Positions 21,435-32,300 of a stretch of 64,000 nt of DNA are shown in pieces. Both the position numbers and the translations under genes were made by a program. Numbering within the stretch: the first letter of the stretch is position 1; the number at the start of each line of letters is the position of its first letter. Source of the stretch: Effrenium voratum (Eukaryota; Sar; Dinophyceae; Suessiales; Symbiodiniaceae). The notes under the pieces are model-generated. The model was given only the letters and a program-made list of their open reading frames with translations, ran no database searches and was not told the DNA's origin. The stretch spans positions 273,046 through 337,045 of the forward strand of contig CAUJNA010003817.1 in assembly GCA_963377175.1 (NCBI GenBank). The letters are read 5' to 3'.

Positions 21435-24389
21435 ACATGTGGTTCACAAACCGCCGAAACATGAGAAATGTCGAGTTCTCCAATTGGATCAACCATGGCG
21501 GCTTCCGTGCTCGGTGAAGTGCCAGCTATACCAGAAGGTCAGTCCCTTCCCAAGAGGACACCAAATAAGCTAGCAGGCAATCCACTGCCCTTCGGTTTCT
21601 CTTTGGTTCCTTTGTTTTTCGTTGATTTTTTGCTCCTTTCGTTTGGCTCCTCGACTTTGGTTTCCTTTGGTTCTCCTTTCTCTTAAAAGGCTCAACGACA
21701 ACTCCCTGCGCTCCGCACACCGCCGCCCGCTCCTGCCCAGGTCGCTCGGGCACCTGGGGCAGCGGCTTCAGTGCCTCAGCTAAGCGCTTCATATCACCCG
21801 AGGTGGATACACGCTTCCGACTTGAAACCGTGGCACAGAAGCCCTTTCTAAGCCAAAACCATAGCCTTCTCTTTGGCTTCCTCAAATGACCGTTTTGTTG
21901 ATTCAAGGGGATGTATGAGTGTTTTTTTCAAGTTGCTGCGAGGCGCCGGTAAAACGAGCAGCTTCCCTTTTGCGCCTGTCCTTGTGGGATACAGGAAAAG
22001 ATGGATTCAGGAATTCCAACTTACTGAATCAGTGGATACAGGTACAAGATGGATATAGTAAAAGATGGGGTTCTGTGACATGGGAACCTGATCTGAATCC
22101 AGTGGAGTCAAGAATCCCATGCTGATCCAAGTTGACAGCATGAACTGACACCCTTTCGGTGTCTCCGTTTGAGCAAACCCTTTGAGGCGAATTAAAGGCA
22201 CGCCAGGAAGCCGCTCACGCGGGGCCCCACGCCTTGCCGCCCATTGGCTGAGCAGCGCTGTAGCGGGCCTGTGACTACGAAAAGCACTTTGATCACACTT
22301 GACCAGTAGGTGTACGATGATAAACTCAGATGCCCAATGGAATTATATGGGAAAAAAAGGGCATCCTTTTTTGGTTGAGTTTAAAGGGGAACCCTTGCAG
22401 AAGAAAAGGAAAACAGGGCGCCACTGGGCAACTGGGTAAATGGTCTGGCAATCAGCCTTGATACAACTGAGGTTGTTCCCCCCCATCGCGGGTGAATGAC
22501 GTGCATTTGTTCAAAACATGCCACAGCTGCGAAACAATGGCAGTAAGTTCTATCCGCTGGGGCGTGTTGCTTCTTGTGGAAGAACTCCCCGTTTCAAAGG
22601 GAATTCTAAAAGGAAGCCACACATTTCCGTGTCCGAATTTGGAGAATTCGCCCCCAAACCCCTATCAGCTTGGTGAATCTGGGGGTCCAAGAGGATACTC
22701 TTTTTGGGAGGGAAACCAAGAGGAAACCCATGAGATCAGAGCCCTGGGATCCGGAACCTCCTCATCACCGTCTGCTCCCTCACCTTCCACCTGGCAAGCG
22801 ACTCCCTGCTTTTGTGGGTGTGAGCCGATGGCTCTCGGAACCTTTACCCTTTTTCCAAATCCGAAAGGGGTCCATCACCGTTGCTAAGCAAAATGTTGAT
22901 TTGACCATGGCATATATTAGGGCCTGTCTCTTTATAGTGGTGCTGGTGGGATGCATTCTAAGACCCAGCTGGTGTCGTTCGTGGTGGATCGTAGGTCAAC
23001 AGATGCGAACCCGTCCTCCGTGTATGAAGTACCCGACTCGATCTCACGAGCAAGCTTGTCTGCCTGCATTCGCGCTGCGCGACTGCGCGACTCCGCGACT
23101 GAACGACTGAACGGCTGGCTGGATCAGATGGATCAAAGACGTCATGCCGCAGGATCAAATGGTTTCATGCAAGCGAGAACTCACTGAAAACGACAAACTA
23201 AGAGTTTCGTCATCCTGTCCAAGGCCTATCTCAAAACAATAAACCCTCAAATTTGGAGGGCCGAACATCCATTTTTGAGGGCATCACGGTCTCGCCGCCC
23301 TGCCTTTTCTCTCTCGTGCTGCGGGACCTGACTTTTGTCCAGCTTTGTGGTGTAGAGATCCTGCACAACAGAATGCACTCCGACTACCATGGAACCCCAA
23401 AGCCTCGAGAACGGTTCATGTTTGAGCGAAGTCTCCTTTTCGGGAAGGACCCCCCTTTTTGGGTTCCAAGTTTCAAAGGACGATCGACCCCACAACAGAT
23501 CTCAAGCACGGCGAGTCATGGTGCCGATGCTCCCTTGACTTCTTGCGGCACAGGCATGCAAGTGCGACGTGCTCAGGCAGTCGGCATGACAACAGGACCG
23601 GGTCCGGTGAATAAGTGGTGGTGACACCATACCTTGGCTACCAATCATCACAGATTGCATGCTGCTTGCAAATAGCTAGCTTGACCCAGGCAAAATGGGC
23701 AAGTCAACAGTTCACTGACCAGAAATCTTGAACCGCTGATCTGGAAACATCGCTAAGGCATCTGCAACTCCTTGTTCACCGCAAACTGGTCAAACTTGCC
23801 AGGCTCATGTGCAGTGTCCTGGCATGGTTTCTGAAAGCAGTCAAAACCCAGCGCAGCATCCAGGAATTGATCGCCCTCACAGAACACCCACTTCTAAAGG
23901 TGCCAGGCCATTCTGATGCGGTAATGTGGCGCAGGGTGGGGGGCGGGGGCAGCAAGTGGCATGGCCAATACTGGTGCGCAGGTCCTCCAGACCCCCCGAT
24001 GGACCATGCCCATCCTCAGCTCCACAAAGGGATTTCTATGTGGAGAGGTCCGGCACTTTCCAGTCATTCCCCTCAGTTCACCTCTCTGGTCTCTCCCACG
24101 AAGAATTCTTCAGCAGTCAGTATCATGGAATGCAAGACCGAGTGTCCTCAAGCGAGAAGCGCACATGCAAAGCAGGCTTTCGCACACCAGTCTATTGCCA
24201 AACCGAGCCATCCTCAGGCACCGGCAGGCTGCCATGGCACGAGGTCTCGGTTGGACTCGCCATCTTTCCTGGCCCACGCGACATGCTACCATGATGCCCA
24301 CAAGAGCACGCTTTCCTGAGCGAGACAATCGACAGCTTCAAATACACCTTCTACAAATTCAGTGTCCGTTCCCCTTTTGGCGACGCTGT
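21435..24389. other. No recognised gene; one possible exon
   Basis: The minus strand at about 21815-21690 carries an exon-like open stretch (GDMKRLAEALKPLPQVPERP) without known homology. The 340-aa plus-strand frame starting at 23961 is mostly antisense to the RING-containing exon that ends at 24390. A GCGACTCC-type short repeat lies near 23075-23125. The rest is unassigned. Confidence 0.35.
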
Positions 24390-25600
24390 TCATCTGCCTG
24401 TCTCTGGCTGGTGTGTCAGGATACGACCATCCAGCGGATCAACAAAGCGGTGTTCTGCGCCGGAGCAGCCGCAGTTGAAGTACTCCAACCTGGCCAAGCA
24501 CCTGAAGCAGAAGCGCGCGCGGCAGCTGCGGCAGATCATTTTGTGGCAGGTCTCCGACTCCTTCTGCAGACCCTCCCCGCAGCCAGGGCACTTCTTGAGG
24601 CCAAGCCGCGCCAAGGTCCTGCTGGGGAGGGTGTCGGGCACGGCTGGGACCGAGGCCCTGTTCAGTCGCGCACGAGCTCGGCCAAGAGCTGCCGCGCTCA
24701 AGAGCTCAGGCAGCGCCGAGTCCGGGACTCTCTGGCTGCAGAGGGGGCAGGAGATCTCATGAGCTGCAAGCCCCTGGGACTCCTGCTCCTCTGCCCAGAG
24801 CTGGGCGCAGGACCGGCACAGCTGCGCACAGCACGAGACAGGCGCCCGCGCCACCACGGGCTCGATGCACACCGCGCACCGCTCCGCAGCGACCTCGGTA
24901 ACCTCAGTGACCTCAGCAACCTCAGCCACAGCGACCTGCGCACGCATGTTGCGCCGGGCCCAGCGCTTTGTGGTGGTCTCTGAGAGGGACAGCGCCAGCG
25001 CCAGCTGCAGCTCTGCGTCCTCCGCATCCGAAGTCAAATTCTTCTCAGTCGCCCATCGCTTGGTGGCAATGAACTGAGGAGCGAAAGGATGGGTCTTGGG
25101 CCGAGACCCCAGCATACCCGCAGGGGCCTCGCTGGCTTGCACCGATAAAACCTCCAGATCCCAGTCCAAGTTCACCGCGAAATGTACCGAGCAAAGCTGG
25201 CGGCACGCAGCCGGCACGATATCCTCCACCGCATACTGGCGCCATTGCGTCACCGATCCGGCTGCAAAGCTTGTCTCGTTTTGCTCACACCACTCGCCTT
25301 GCTGCGGGCCCCGGGCTGTCTGTGTCACCACAAAGTTCCCTTTCACCAGGCCCTGGACCACAACTGCCTGCGAGCTGGGGTTGTCCACCACCAGCAAGGC
25401 AGCCCCCTCCAGCCTCCAAATCAGCAGCTCCAAGTCCCCTTCGCCAGGAATTTGCAGACGGCTGCTCTCACCCCGCAAGGCTCCCGAGTCAGGGGACCGA
25501 CTCAAACCCCAGAGCAAACCCCAGAGGCCTTGCGGCATCTCCGCCGGCTGCACCATCAAAGGCTCAGTGGATTGCAGCCGCAGCCGCCTTGCTTCGCTTG
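24390..25600 (-). CDS. Terminal exon: calpain C-terminal domain, ubiquitin-interacting motif, RING-like and Rcat-like fingers
   Basis: This is an open stretch of about 400 codons. Residues 8-165 of the frame (RLRLQSTEPLMVQP, WRLEGAALLVVDNPSSQ, VEDIVPAACRQL) match the domain that follows the protease core in dinoflagellate calpains. Residues 197-213 (DAEDAELQLALALSLSE) fit the UIM consensus with its Ala and Ser. Residues 246-292 carry CAVCIEP, CCAQLCRSC and CPLC, a RING-like finger. Residues 342-383 carry CPGC, ETCHKMICRSC, FCFRC and YFNCGC, which resembles the Rcat (RING2) of RBR ligases, with Cys356 at the position of the catalytic Cys. No intact IBR lies between the two fingers. The apparent Met start of the frame is probably intronic. 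Confidence 0.78.
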
Positions 25601-28600
25601 AGAAACCACACAAATTTATAGCAAACTCAACACTTCAGATTCCCGTTGCGGAGAACAAAGGCAAACTGAGCAAGTGAATGCCCTCTACGCTGGAAAACCG
25701 ACCCACTCCAACAGTCTCTGCATCAAAACCGACCTTCTTTTCACAAAAAAACAAAAAATGCGTCAATTGCCCCACTGACGTCTGAGCGGCACAGGTCCGG
25801 GCCACCCCCGGAAGCTCACGGGGAAGAGCTGCAGCGCCCCCTGCAGCGCCAGGCGGCAGCTGAAGCGCTCCGTCGACCCGCCGAAGGCCACCGCCAGCAC
25901 CGCGCCGGCCTCGGAGATGGCCACCAGGCCCAGGTCGTTCAAGACCTCGGCGACTTTGCGAGTGGGTTCCAACGGTTCCCCGTTCTCTCCACTTCCCTCT
26001 CCCTCTGGCACAGTTGATAAACTCTCCAAGAACGAGGTGGGGGAAGGTGTCCAAGCCGAGATGAAACCAACTCTCTGGAAGGGTCGGGACACAAGACACT
26101 TGTCTGGGAGTGGCCAGCCCGCATGCTGATTTGACACGCACTTCATCCGTTTAGGATCGCCACCGATTGAAATATTGGCGGGAAGCCCTGGACCAAATGG
26201 GATGTTGATGGCAGGGTCCCTTCTCTCTCTGGGACTCGGGCATGACCCATGGATGGCTGCAGCAAACGCGCGCCCCGTGGAGTTGGCTGGAGGCAGGAGA
26301 TCCACAGATCCCCGGCCCCCGCCACCCGCAGGGAGCAGCCCCGAACGCCCAGGTTGTCCGCGGTGAAGTCCCCTTCAAAGGTCTGCATGTGGGCCAGGTT
26401 TCCGCCCGCAGATGCCGCGTGGCAGACGCAGACCTGGGAGAAGCTGTCCGGGAAGTCCTCGAAATCCACCCAGAACGAGCCATCCGCATAGGTGGACGCC
26501 TCCGCGGATCTGCCGCACAGCACCGCCAAGGCCGTCTCGTAGGAGCCGGAGCTGGCGACCCGGGGGTTCCTCAGGCGGACCTGCCTGGCCGACACATCCA
26601 AGACGGCAAAGACGGAGGAGCAGCCTGGCAGCGAGCTTCTGGCACTGCACGCCATGAGGGAGCCCCGCTGCTGCTGTTGCTGCAAGAACTCCCATAGCTC
26701 TGAAGCATCCAGCTCTTGGTTCTTGCTGCGGCTGCGGCTGCTACGGCTCGGCTGTAGCACCACCCGCTCTACAACTGCACCAGTCAATTCCTCGAGAAAG
26801 GAGTGCAAGGCCGTACCTGGGAAGGCAAACTGGTAAGCGGAGAATGCCTTGGCATAGGCCTTCTCCAGCAAAGGGATCCAAAGCTGGTTCCCCGCACATC
26901 GCCCGAAGGCCAAGGACTCGTGCAAGTTCTTGGCAGAGGAGGCGCTCATGGGAAAGCGCTCATCCACGAAGGAGGCGCGCCAGAGCCCCGCGATGCACAG
27001 CCGCACCTCATGGCAGCCGGAGGCCGTCCAGCTGTACGCCAGCAGCTTCTCCAGCGCTCTGGGGCGTTCGGCCAAAACCGCCACCGCCTCTACGAACAGG
27101 GCGTCGCCCAAAGACTCCGACTGCTGCCCCAGCCTGAGTCAAGACAGACCCGTCCCAATGTCATGAACCCCTCAAAAGGTAGTTTGTGCCATACAAAGAC
27201 TGGGTGCATCTCATCACCCTCGAGACTCCAAATGGTTTGAAGTTAAATGACGTCAAGTCCAATTTTGAGAGCCAGCCACCCCACCTGGCGTCCTCCGGCC
27301 GGAACCCGTCCCTGCCCACCACCACCAGGCCAGACACCACGTTGGTGCGGAGCCGCGCCCAGGTGACGGCCACGGCCTCCCTGGAGGGACCCAACTCACC
27401 GAACCCGAAGAACCGGCAGCTCCTCAGGGCTTCGTCTCGTTTGGAGTCCTCGAATTCAGATCCCAGCGGTTGTTCCCTTTTTGCGCCGCTTTTTTGAGAG
27501 AACAAGCGCCAGTTGCTCCACAAATGCCGTAAACCTCGGCGGTTCTCCTTTTTTGCCGGGCCGAAGAGCTGGAATCTTCCGAAAAGCGCAGAAATGGCTG
27601 CTGTTTCTTGAAAAGAGATCGGTTTGCCCCAAGCCAATCATCTAACCATCCTGTGTGGGGGTTGTGGAGGTCGACCCTGTGACTTTTCTCTCCAATTGAA
27701 AAAACTGAGCTTCATCTCTGGGAGCAGAAAGCAAACTCCCTTCCCAAGGCCACAATTCCCACATGCTTGGTGGACGTAAGTGCCCAAAGCAAGGGTCCCC
27801 AATTTAACAGACCGGGTTGCACCGTGCCCTTTTTGTTGGAGACCATCTTTTCGCGAAACCACCATAAACCGCTCCCTTGCACGTTTCAAATGCAGCCAAA
27901 AAAGGATGGGGACCGTTCTGTTCCAACCCCAAAACCTATCTACCTGGGCCGAAAAAGGCCAACCGGTTGGGTTTGGACAAACCGGGTCCCCCCAAAAACG
28001 AGGAAGGCCCGCCTGGTGCCGCAGCGGAAGAAGGGCCGCCGCGCCACGGCGCCCATCTTCAGCTGCACCCGGCCCTGGCGGCTCCGGCGCCCGCAGAAGC
28101 AGCGCGGCGCGCTGGCGACAAAGTCCTCCTCTTCCGAGTCCTCGGAAGCGCCAAAAGGTGAAAGCGCGACATATGGGAGCTCATGAGGCTTCCATGAGGA
28201 GCTTTGCTTTGGTGAAGCAATTCTATCTTAACCCACCGTTTTTGGGGGAAACTTCCTTTGAAGATACCCGGGAGCCCTATTTTGAAGATAGACCCAAGTT
28301 CGGGGGCAGGGCTGCCTGAATTGGAAGAAGCACCCCCCAAGTTCGGGGCCCCAGCCTTTGGGGGAAACCAGAGGGGTTTCGAAGGGAACTCGTCAAGTCT
28401 CACCTGAGAGAATTAAGATGAGTTCGTTGGACAAGAGCTTGCAATGCTTTGGTGTCCAACGCGCCAAGCCAAGCAGCGAACTAGCCAACTCCACAGGACT
28501 AACTCCTCAAACCCCCCCAAACCAAACTCAAAAGGGTGTTCCTCCCCTCCACTTCAAAAGGGAGGCAAAAAGAAAAAAGAACTGGCTGTGGGTCAAAACC

Positions 28601-29010
28601 AATGCTACCATGTTGGGGTAGGTGCACCATAAAAGGGGGCAAAAAAAGAGAAAAGGGCCACCCACCCCCCCAACCCGCAGTAACTCGACTCCTCGTCTTT
28701 CTCCGCCGTCAGCAGCTCCAGCAGGGCCTCCTGGCCCCGCTTCACCGGGGGCACCAGGCCGTCGATGGCGCGGCTCTGCGCCGGGAACTCGTGGTCCACG
28801 AAGCCCTCGGCGCCTTGGCCCAGCAAAGCCGTCTGCGCGCCCAGGCGGTGCTGCTCCGCCACCGCGGCCTCCACCTCGGGTATCCCCAGTGAACATCCCA
28901 ATCGCCAACCAAAATGGGATCCCAAAACGGTTTTGACACCAACAGCCATTTAACGCCCAGCCAGACCTGGAAAGCTTGGGACGCCCGCGTTTCCTCGAAA
29001 CTCGCTTAGA
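24390..29010 (-). CDS. Multi-exon pseudo-calpain fused to a UIM and a RING/Rcat-like ubiquitin-ligase module
   Basis: Minus-strand exons were placed by motif and splice signals. They are: a possible exon at about 29010-28968; exon A, about 28874-28690 (FVDHEFPAQSRAIDG, the usual calpain entry motif); exon B, about 28165-28000 (first half of a GRF zinc finger); exon C, about 27450-27285 (CRFFGFGE, then GFRPEDAR); exon D, 27133 to about 26250 (protease core); exon E, about 25990-25805 (calpain beta-sandwich type); and exon F, about 25600-24390 (C-terminal domain, UIM, RING, Rcat-like, stop). The C-D intron (27284-27134) is GT-AG and keeps frame. Calpains are cytosolic Cys proteases, but the catalytic Cys and His are replaced here, so proteolysis is unlikely. 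The C-terminal fingers suggest ubiquitin transfer or binding. The fusion is inferred from exon order, strand and frame. Two adjacent genes remain possible but less likely, because exon F begins inside the calpain C-terminal domain. Confidence 0.72.
25805..25990 (-). CDS. Calpain-gene exon E (beta-sandwich segment)
   Basis: The frame reads VAEVLNDLGLVAISE, VAFGGSTERFSC and FPVSFRG. The pattern of a hydrophobic strand, FGGS..RFSC, and a closing P.SFR is characteristic of the segment after the protease core in this calpain group, as I recall it. The exon ends before a stop in the same frame at about 25763, so a splice donor near GGGGTGGCC is required. Its GC-rich composition contrasts with both flanking introns. 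Confidence 0.65.
26250..27133 (-). CDS. Calpain-like protease core with substituted catalytic residues
   Basis: The exon opens after a CTCAG acceptor with LGQQSESLGDALFVEAVAVL. In active calpains the equivalent is ...GDCWFL..., so the catalytic Cys is Ala. EVRLCIAGLWRASFVDERFP, LAFGRCAGNQLWIPLLEKAY and LTGAVVERVVL follow as in the family. The active-site His region, normally GHAYSVL, reads GCSSVFAVLDV, so the His is absent. RLRNP retains the Asn. DGSFWVDFEDFPDSFSQVCV matches the conserved segment before the beta domain, and DLWISCLQPTPRG closes the exon. A short poly-Gln run interrupts the core. There are no stops or frameshifts across about 290 codons, so this is an expressed-looking pseudoprotease and not an obvious pseudogene. 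Confidence 0.75.
27285..28165 (-). CDS. Calpain-gene exons B and C: split GRF-type zinc finger
   Basis: Exon B (about 28165-28000) encodes an acidic stretch (SEDSEEEDF) and then CFCGRRSRQGRVQL and GAVARRPFFRCGTRR. Exon C (about 27450-27285) continues with SCRFFGFGELGPSRE. Joined, they give the CxCG...(G)R.FF.C...C.FF.. pattern of zf-GRF fingers, which in other proteins bind single-stranded nucleic acid. The rest of exon C (AVTWARLRTNVVSGL and VVGRDGFRPEDAR) is the calpain segment just before the catalytic Cys. The donor of exon B is not GT in the most natural reading (GC after CGG), consistent with relaxed donors in dinoflagellates. Confidence 0.62.
28584..28630 (-). mobile_element. Half copy of the GTGAACATCCCAAT-family element in the intron after exon A
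   Basis: On the plus strand it reads GGCTGTGGGTCAAAACCAAT and then TTGGGGTAGGTGCACCAT, the inverse of the right half of the family. It lies in the intron between exons A and B of the pseudo-calpain gene. Confidence 0.55.
28690..28874 (-). CDS. Calpain-gene exon A (entry motif)
   Basis: After a CCCGAG acceptor the frame reads VEAAVAEQHRLGAQTALLGQ, then GFVDHEFPAQSRAIDG and a charged tail. The phrase FVD.EFP at the start of the protease region is a calpain hallmark. The acceptor abuts a copy of the GTGAACATCCCAAT element in inverse orientation. A preceding CAG/GTCTGG donor at about 28968 would join in frame to EETRASQAFQ. Confidence 0.65.
28877..28950 (-). mobile_element. GTGAACATCCCAAT-family element forming the intron before exon A
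   Basis: The plus strand reads CCCCAGTGAACATCCCAATC, AAAATGGGATCCCAAAACGG and TTTTGACACCAACAGCC. In gene direction the element begins about 17 bases after a possible CAG/GT donor (near 28968) and ends at the CGAG acceptor of exon A. The intron would therefore consist almost entirely of the element. Confidence 0.55.
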
Positions 29011-29159
29011 AGCAACCAGGCCCGCGTGTTCCGCGAGAGTTGGGGGATTGTCAACCATACGGCCACTACGAAGCACAATGAAGCGTTCGCATCTCCTAAA
29101 GCTTGTGCCAGTCGTTTGCCACGAAAGGACCACACGACTTCCTAGAACGCACCCCAAGC

Positions 29160-29340
29160 TCCGGCTTGGGCTGTTGGTTTGGTTCTTGGTTTTGCTGGGC
29201 TGTTGGGCTGGGGGTGTCAGGGTTGTTCGACTGCTGGGTTCCACTTCTGCTTGTGTTGGGCTGTTGGGCTGTTGGGTTGTTGGGCTGTTGGGGTGGTGGG
29301 CTGTCAGGGTTGTTTGTTGGGTTCTACTTCTGCTGCTGAG
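29160..29340. repeat. GGGCTGTTG-rich degenerate tandem tract
   Basis: The word GGGCTGTTG recurs, and a 35-40-base segment (TCAGGGTTGTT...GGGTTC.ACTTCTGCT) is present twice, near 29217 and 29307. Minus-strand frames read as Pro/Thr/Ser/Gln-rich sequence; I treat these as repeat artefacts. Confidence 0.7.
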
Positions 29341-32300
29341 GTTAAGATTTGTGGTCGGGTTCTCCATAGACTTTTGTGAAGTCGCACGCTGAGCCGGTGC
29401 GGCTTCCTTGCCGTGTCGCGTCGGATGCATCCACCTCCTGCGTCTCCCCTCCGTCTTTGCGCCTCTTCAAAAGAAGAAACCCACTTCCGGCTGACGCTAT
29501 TGATCAACTTACTGTCTGCGCAACCGCCGCAACCTTTTGCGACCTTTTTGGCCTGCCCATCGGGCACGCAGCCCCGGTTGCACACCCCCGTGCTGCGAGC
29601 TTTGGCGTCAACCTTGAAGCTTAAAAACCGCTCTCCAACATCGCTTAGCAACCTAAGCGAGTATGCAAGCATTAGAGATGCTTTGGGAAGACAGGCCAAT
29701 GTTGGTGGACAACAGAAAAACTTGCAAGCATTATACCATTGTGCAAGGCCAGTATTTTATTGAAATCCGCCTTTTTCTTTTTTCAGGGAAGTCTTGCTTG
29801 TTGGCACCAGATGATAGAAGGTCTGAATTTGCCAGTTTACAGACATTTCCCTATAAAAAAGGCTGGAAATGCAAGGGCGAAAAACTGACCAAAAACAGAA
29901 AATACCAGAGATGCCGGGAATGCTGGGAATGCAGCCGGCTGGCCACAAAAAAGTTCAAAAACACCATGATTGTTTGAGATTTCCTAAAATCAACAATCAA
30001 AAGCCGGTACTAGCAACCCCCCTCAAATACCCTAGAAATAGACTTCCAAAAGCACGATAATGCAGGGGATGTTTCGCAGTAACTGCTCCGTACAGGTGGG
30101 GAATTGCAAAAAACACTCATGTTTGCAAATTCAAACAGTTCCTCAACGTATCACTGCACTTGGCCCCAGGCCGATTCCAACATCGCTTGAAACAGCAAAA
30201 CACCATTAGTATCTGCAAAAAAAGAAGAAACAAATTCATAGCAGCAAGGTAATCCTGATGATGCTGGGGATGCAGATCCTGCGCATCCGGGGAAACCCCC
30301 CCCCCCCAGAGACCTAGGCGAAACGCAGGTGTTTAGCACGCAAGCCCCGAAAACACTGGAAAATTACAGGGTTTTGGACAACCAGCACACCATGCCCAAA
30401 AAATGGCAGCCCCAAAAGCCTTCGGCTTTGATAAGAGATCCGAAGGAAGACCAAGTTGCGGACTGCCATCTACACGCTCGACTGGCGTCGGCGGATTTGA
30501 ATGTGTCGAATCGGCTCGGGGATGGGATGCAGTGCATCAATGTGTCATGCGGGAAGGTCAAACAGGCGCACGATTTTCAGGGTCAAGCAAGCGCCCCACC
30601 GGCGGCCGAGGCGCGTCGTCGCCGCGAATCCAGCCCCATCCGTCTGATGGCTTCGCAGGCGCTGCCGTGGCCTTTGACCGTCGGAACCTCCGCCGGGCGT
30701 TGTGTTCAACCCCGCCCCGAAGCGCAAGAGAGCCCGCCCCCATCCTTGCTGGTGCGATAAGTAGGGAATTGGGAATGGTTCATAGGGGGTCATTCCCTCA
30801 TTCCCTAAGCTTAGGTGTCGACAATTTCCAGTGGGGAACCCACCAGAAAGCGTGCCACTGGATGACTAGCGACAAACAGCTCCACGTGTCAACCTAATGG
30901 GGAAAAGCCCGGCAACCCCCCCTCCCCATTTGTTGTTGTAAGAAACAAAAAAACCGGAACCAGGCCCAGTGAAACAAGCCGGGCAATCTTTTGATGAGCG
31001 AACCAATTCCCAAATGGCCGTTAGTTATCTCAAGGAGCTCTTGGGTGATGTGCTGTTACAAAAGCCAACTCTCATTGGAAATTATACTTGCATTGTTGAC
31101 ATTCCGAGGGTATCATTCCGCGGACCACAATTGGCCCCACCTTACTTCAGAACTGGATCTGAGGTGTTTCAGGCAGGTTCCGAAACAATAACAAGACGCA
31201 TACCAAACGGCTCCTGCACCAGAACATCCCAATCAACATGGCGCAAACTAAAGGCTCTCCGGATGTCAGTATGCCCGTTTGGCGAGGGGATAGGGGTCCC
31301 ATTGCTACAAACGAAGACCCACCCTCCAATTCACCAGCACCTGGCCGTCCAAACCTTAGGGGCTACCCTGACAGCATGGCCCTGGTAGCTTCAAGTTGCC
31401 TGGACCCCATGCCATGATCCGCCCATGGCTGGGCTCGAAAATCGCCACTCTGTCCGTATTGCCTATCCAGTCGGGAGGGATCCTCGCGCTAATGAACAAA
31501 GCCAAAAAAGGAGCTTCATGCCCTGAAGCATGATTGATGTTTGAAAACATATGTGACGGCCATGAGATGATCAGGGGGTGCTTTTGCAAATAGTTGGAGG
31601 GCAAGGTCTGCAAGCAAAGCACGCTGTGAGAAATCAAACGCCCAAACCGGGCAAAACAACGTTCGTTGACAACCTCGAGAGCCAATAGATCGGCAGCGTT
31701 TTTCTGGCAAGGCAGCCTCAGATTTCTTGTTCTCCCTCGGAATGGCTCAAGTGATTTGGGTCAGTCTCACGCTCGGGTTGTGGATGCTGTTCTGTTGTTT
31801 GAAGGAAAATTTCAGGGACACTCACCACCCTCATTCTGATACAAGCTCAGCCAGGATGGCTTGCTGATCTCAGCGTCAGTGGCGAAACCTCTGCGGCCTC
31901 AAATGCAGGCACCGCAGGGATCAAAGTTAAATTCGGCACATTGGCTCGCACGCAAAACATCACAGTGGCATCCGCTGTGCTTGGCTAGGACGCACATTGC
32001 GCCGCCTTCATCTGCTGATGGAGGCGGAGGTGGCACATTCTTGGCAGAGACCTGCCAAAGCTGAGGCTAGACTCCCCGTGAAGTGGTTACATAGGGACAT
32101 ACGTCCAAGAAATCCATCAAGACTATTCCAGCCAATGGCCACTAGCCCTGCCTGCAGAAAGTCCTTACCTGCGATCACCAGCTTGGGGACCTTGGATTCA
32201 CGCCAGCTAAACGAACCCTGTTCAGCGAAATCACACCCATCTGCATACGCAGCGTGCGCGAGGCCAAGAGGTCCCCACCACCTCCCCACTCCGGTTGTTG

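Noticed and set aside
23961..24983. 340-aa plus-strand frame
   Set aside because: It is mostly antisense to the RING-containing exon, where high third-position GC keeps the opposite strand open.
28528..29430. 300-aa minus-strand frame across the first calpain exon
   Set aside because: In the exon it is read in the wrong frame (Gly/Arg/Pro-rich). The calpain entry motif lies in another frame, and the rest is repeat-derived.
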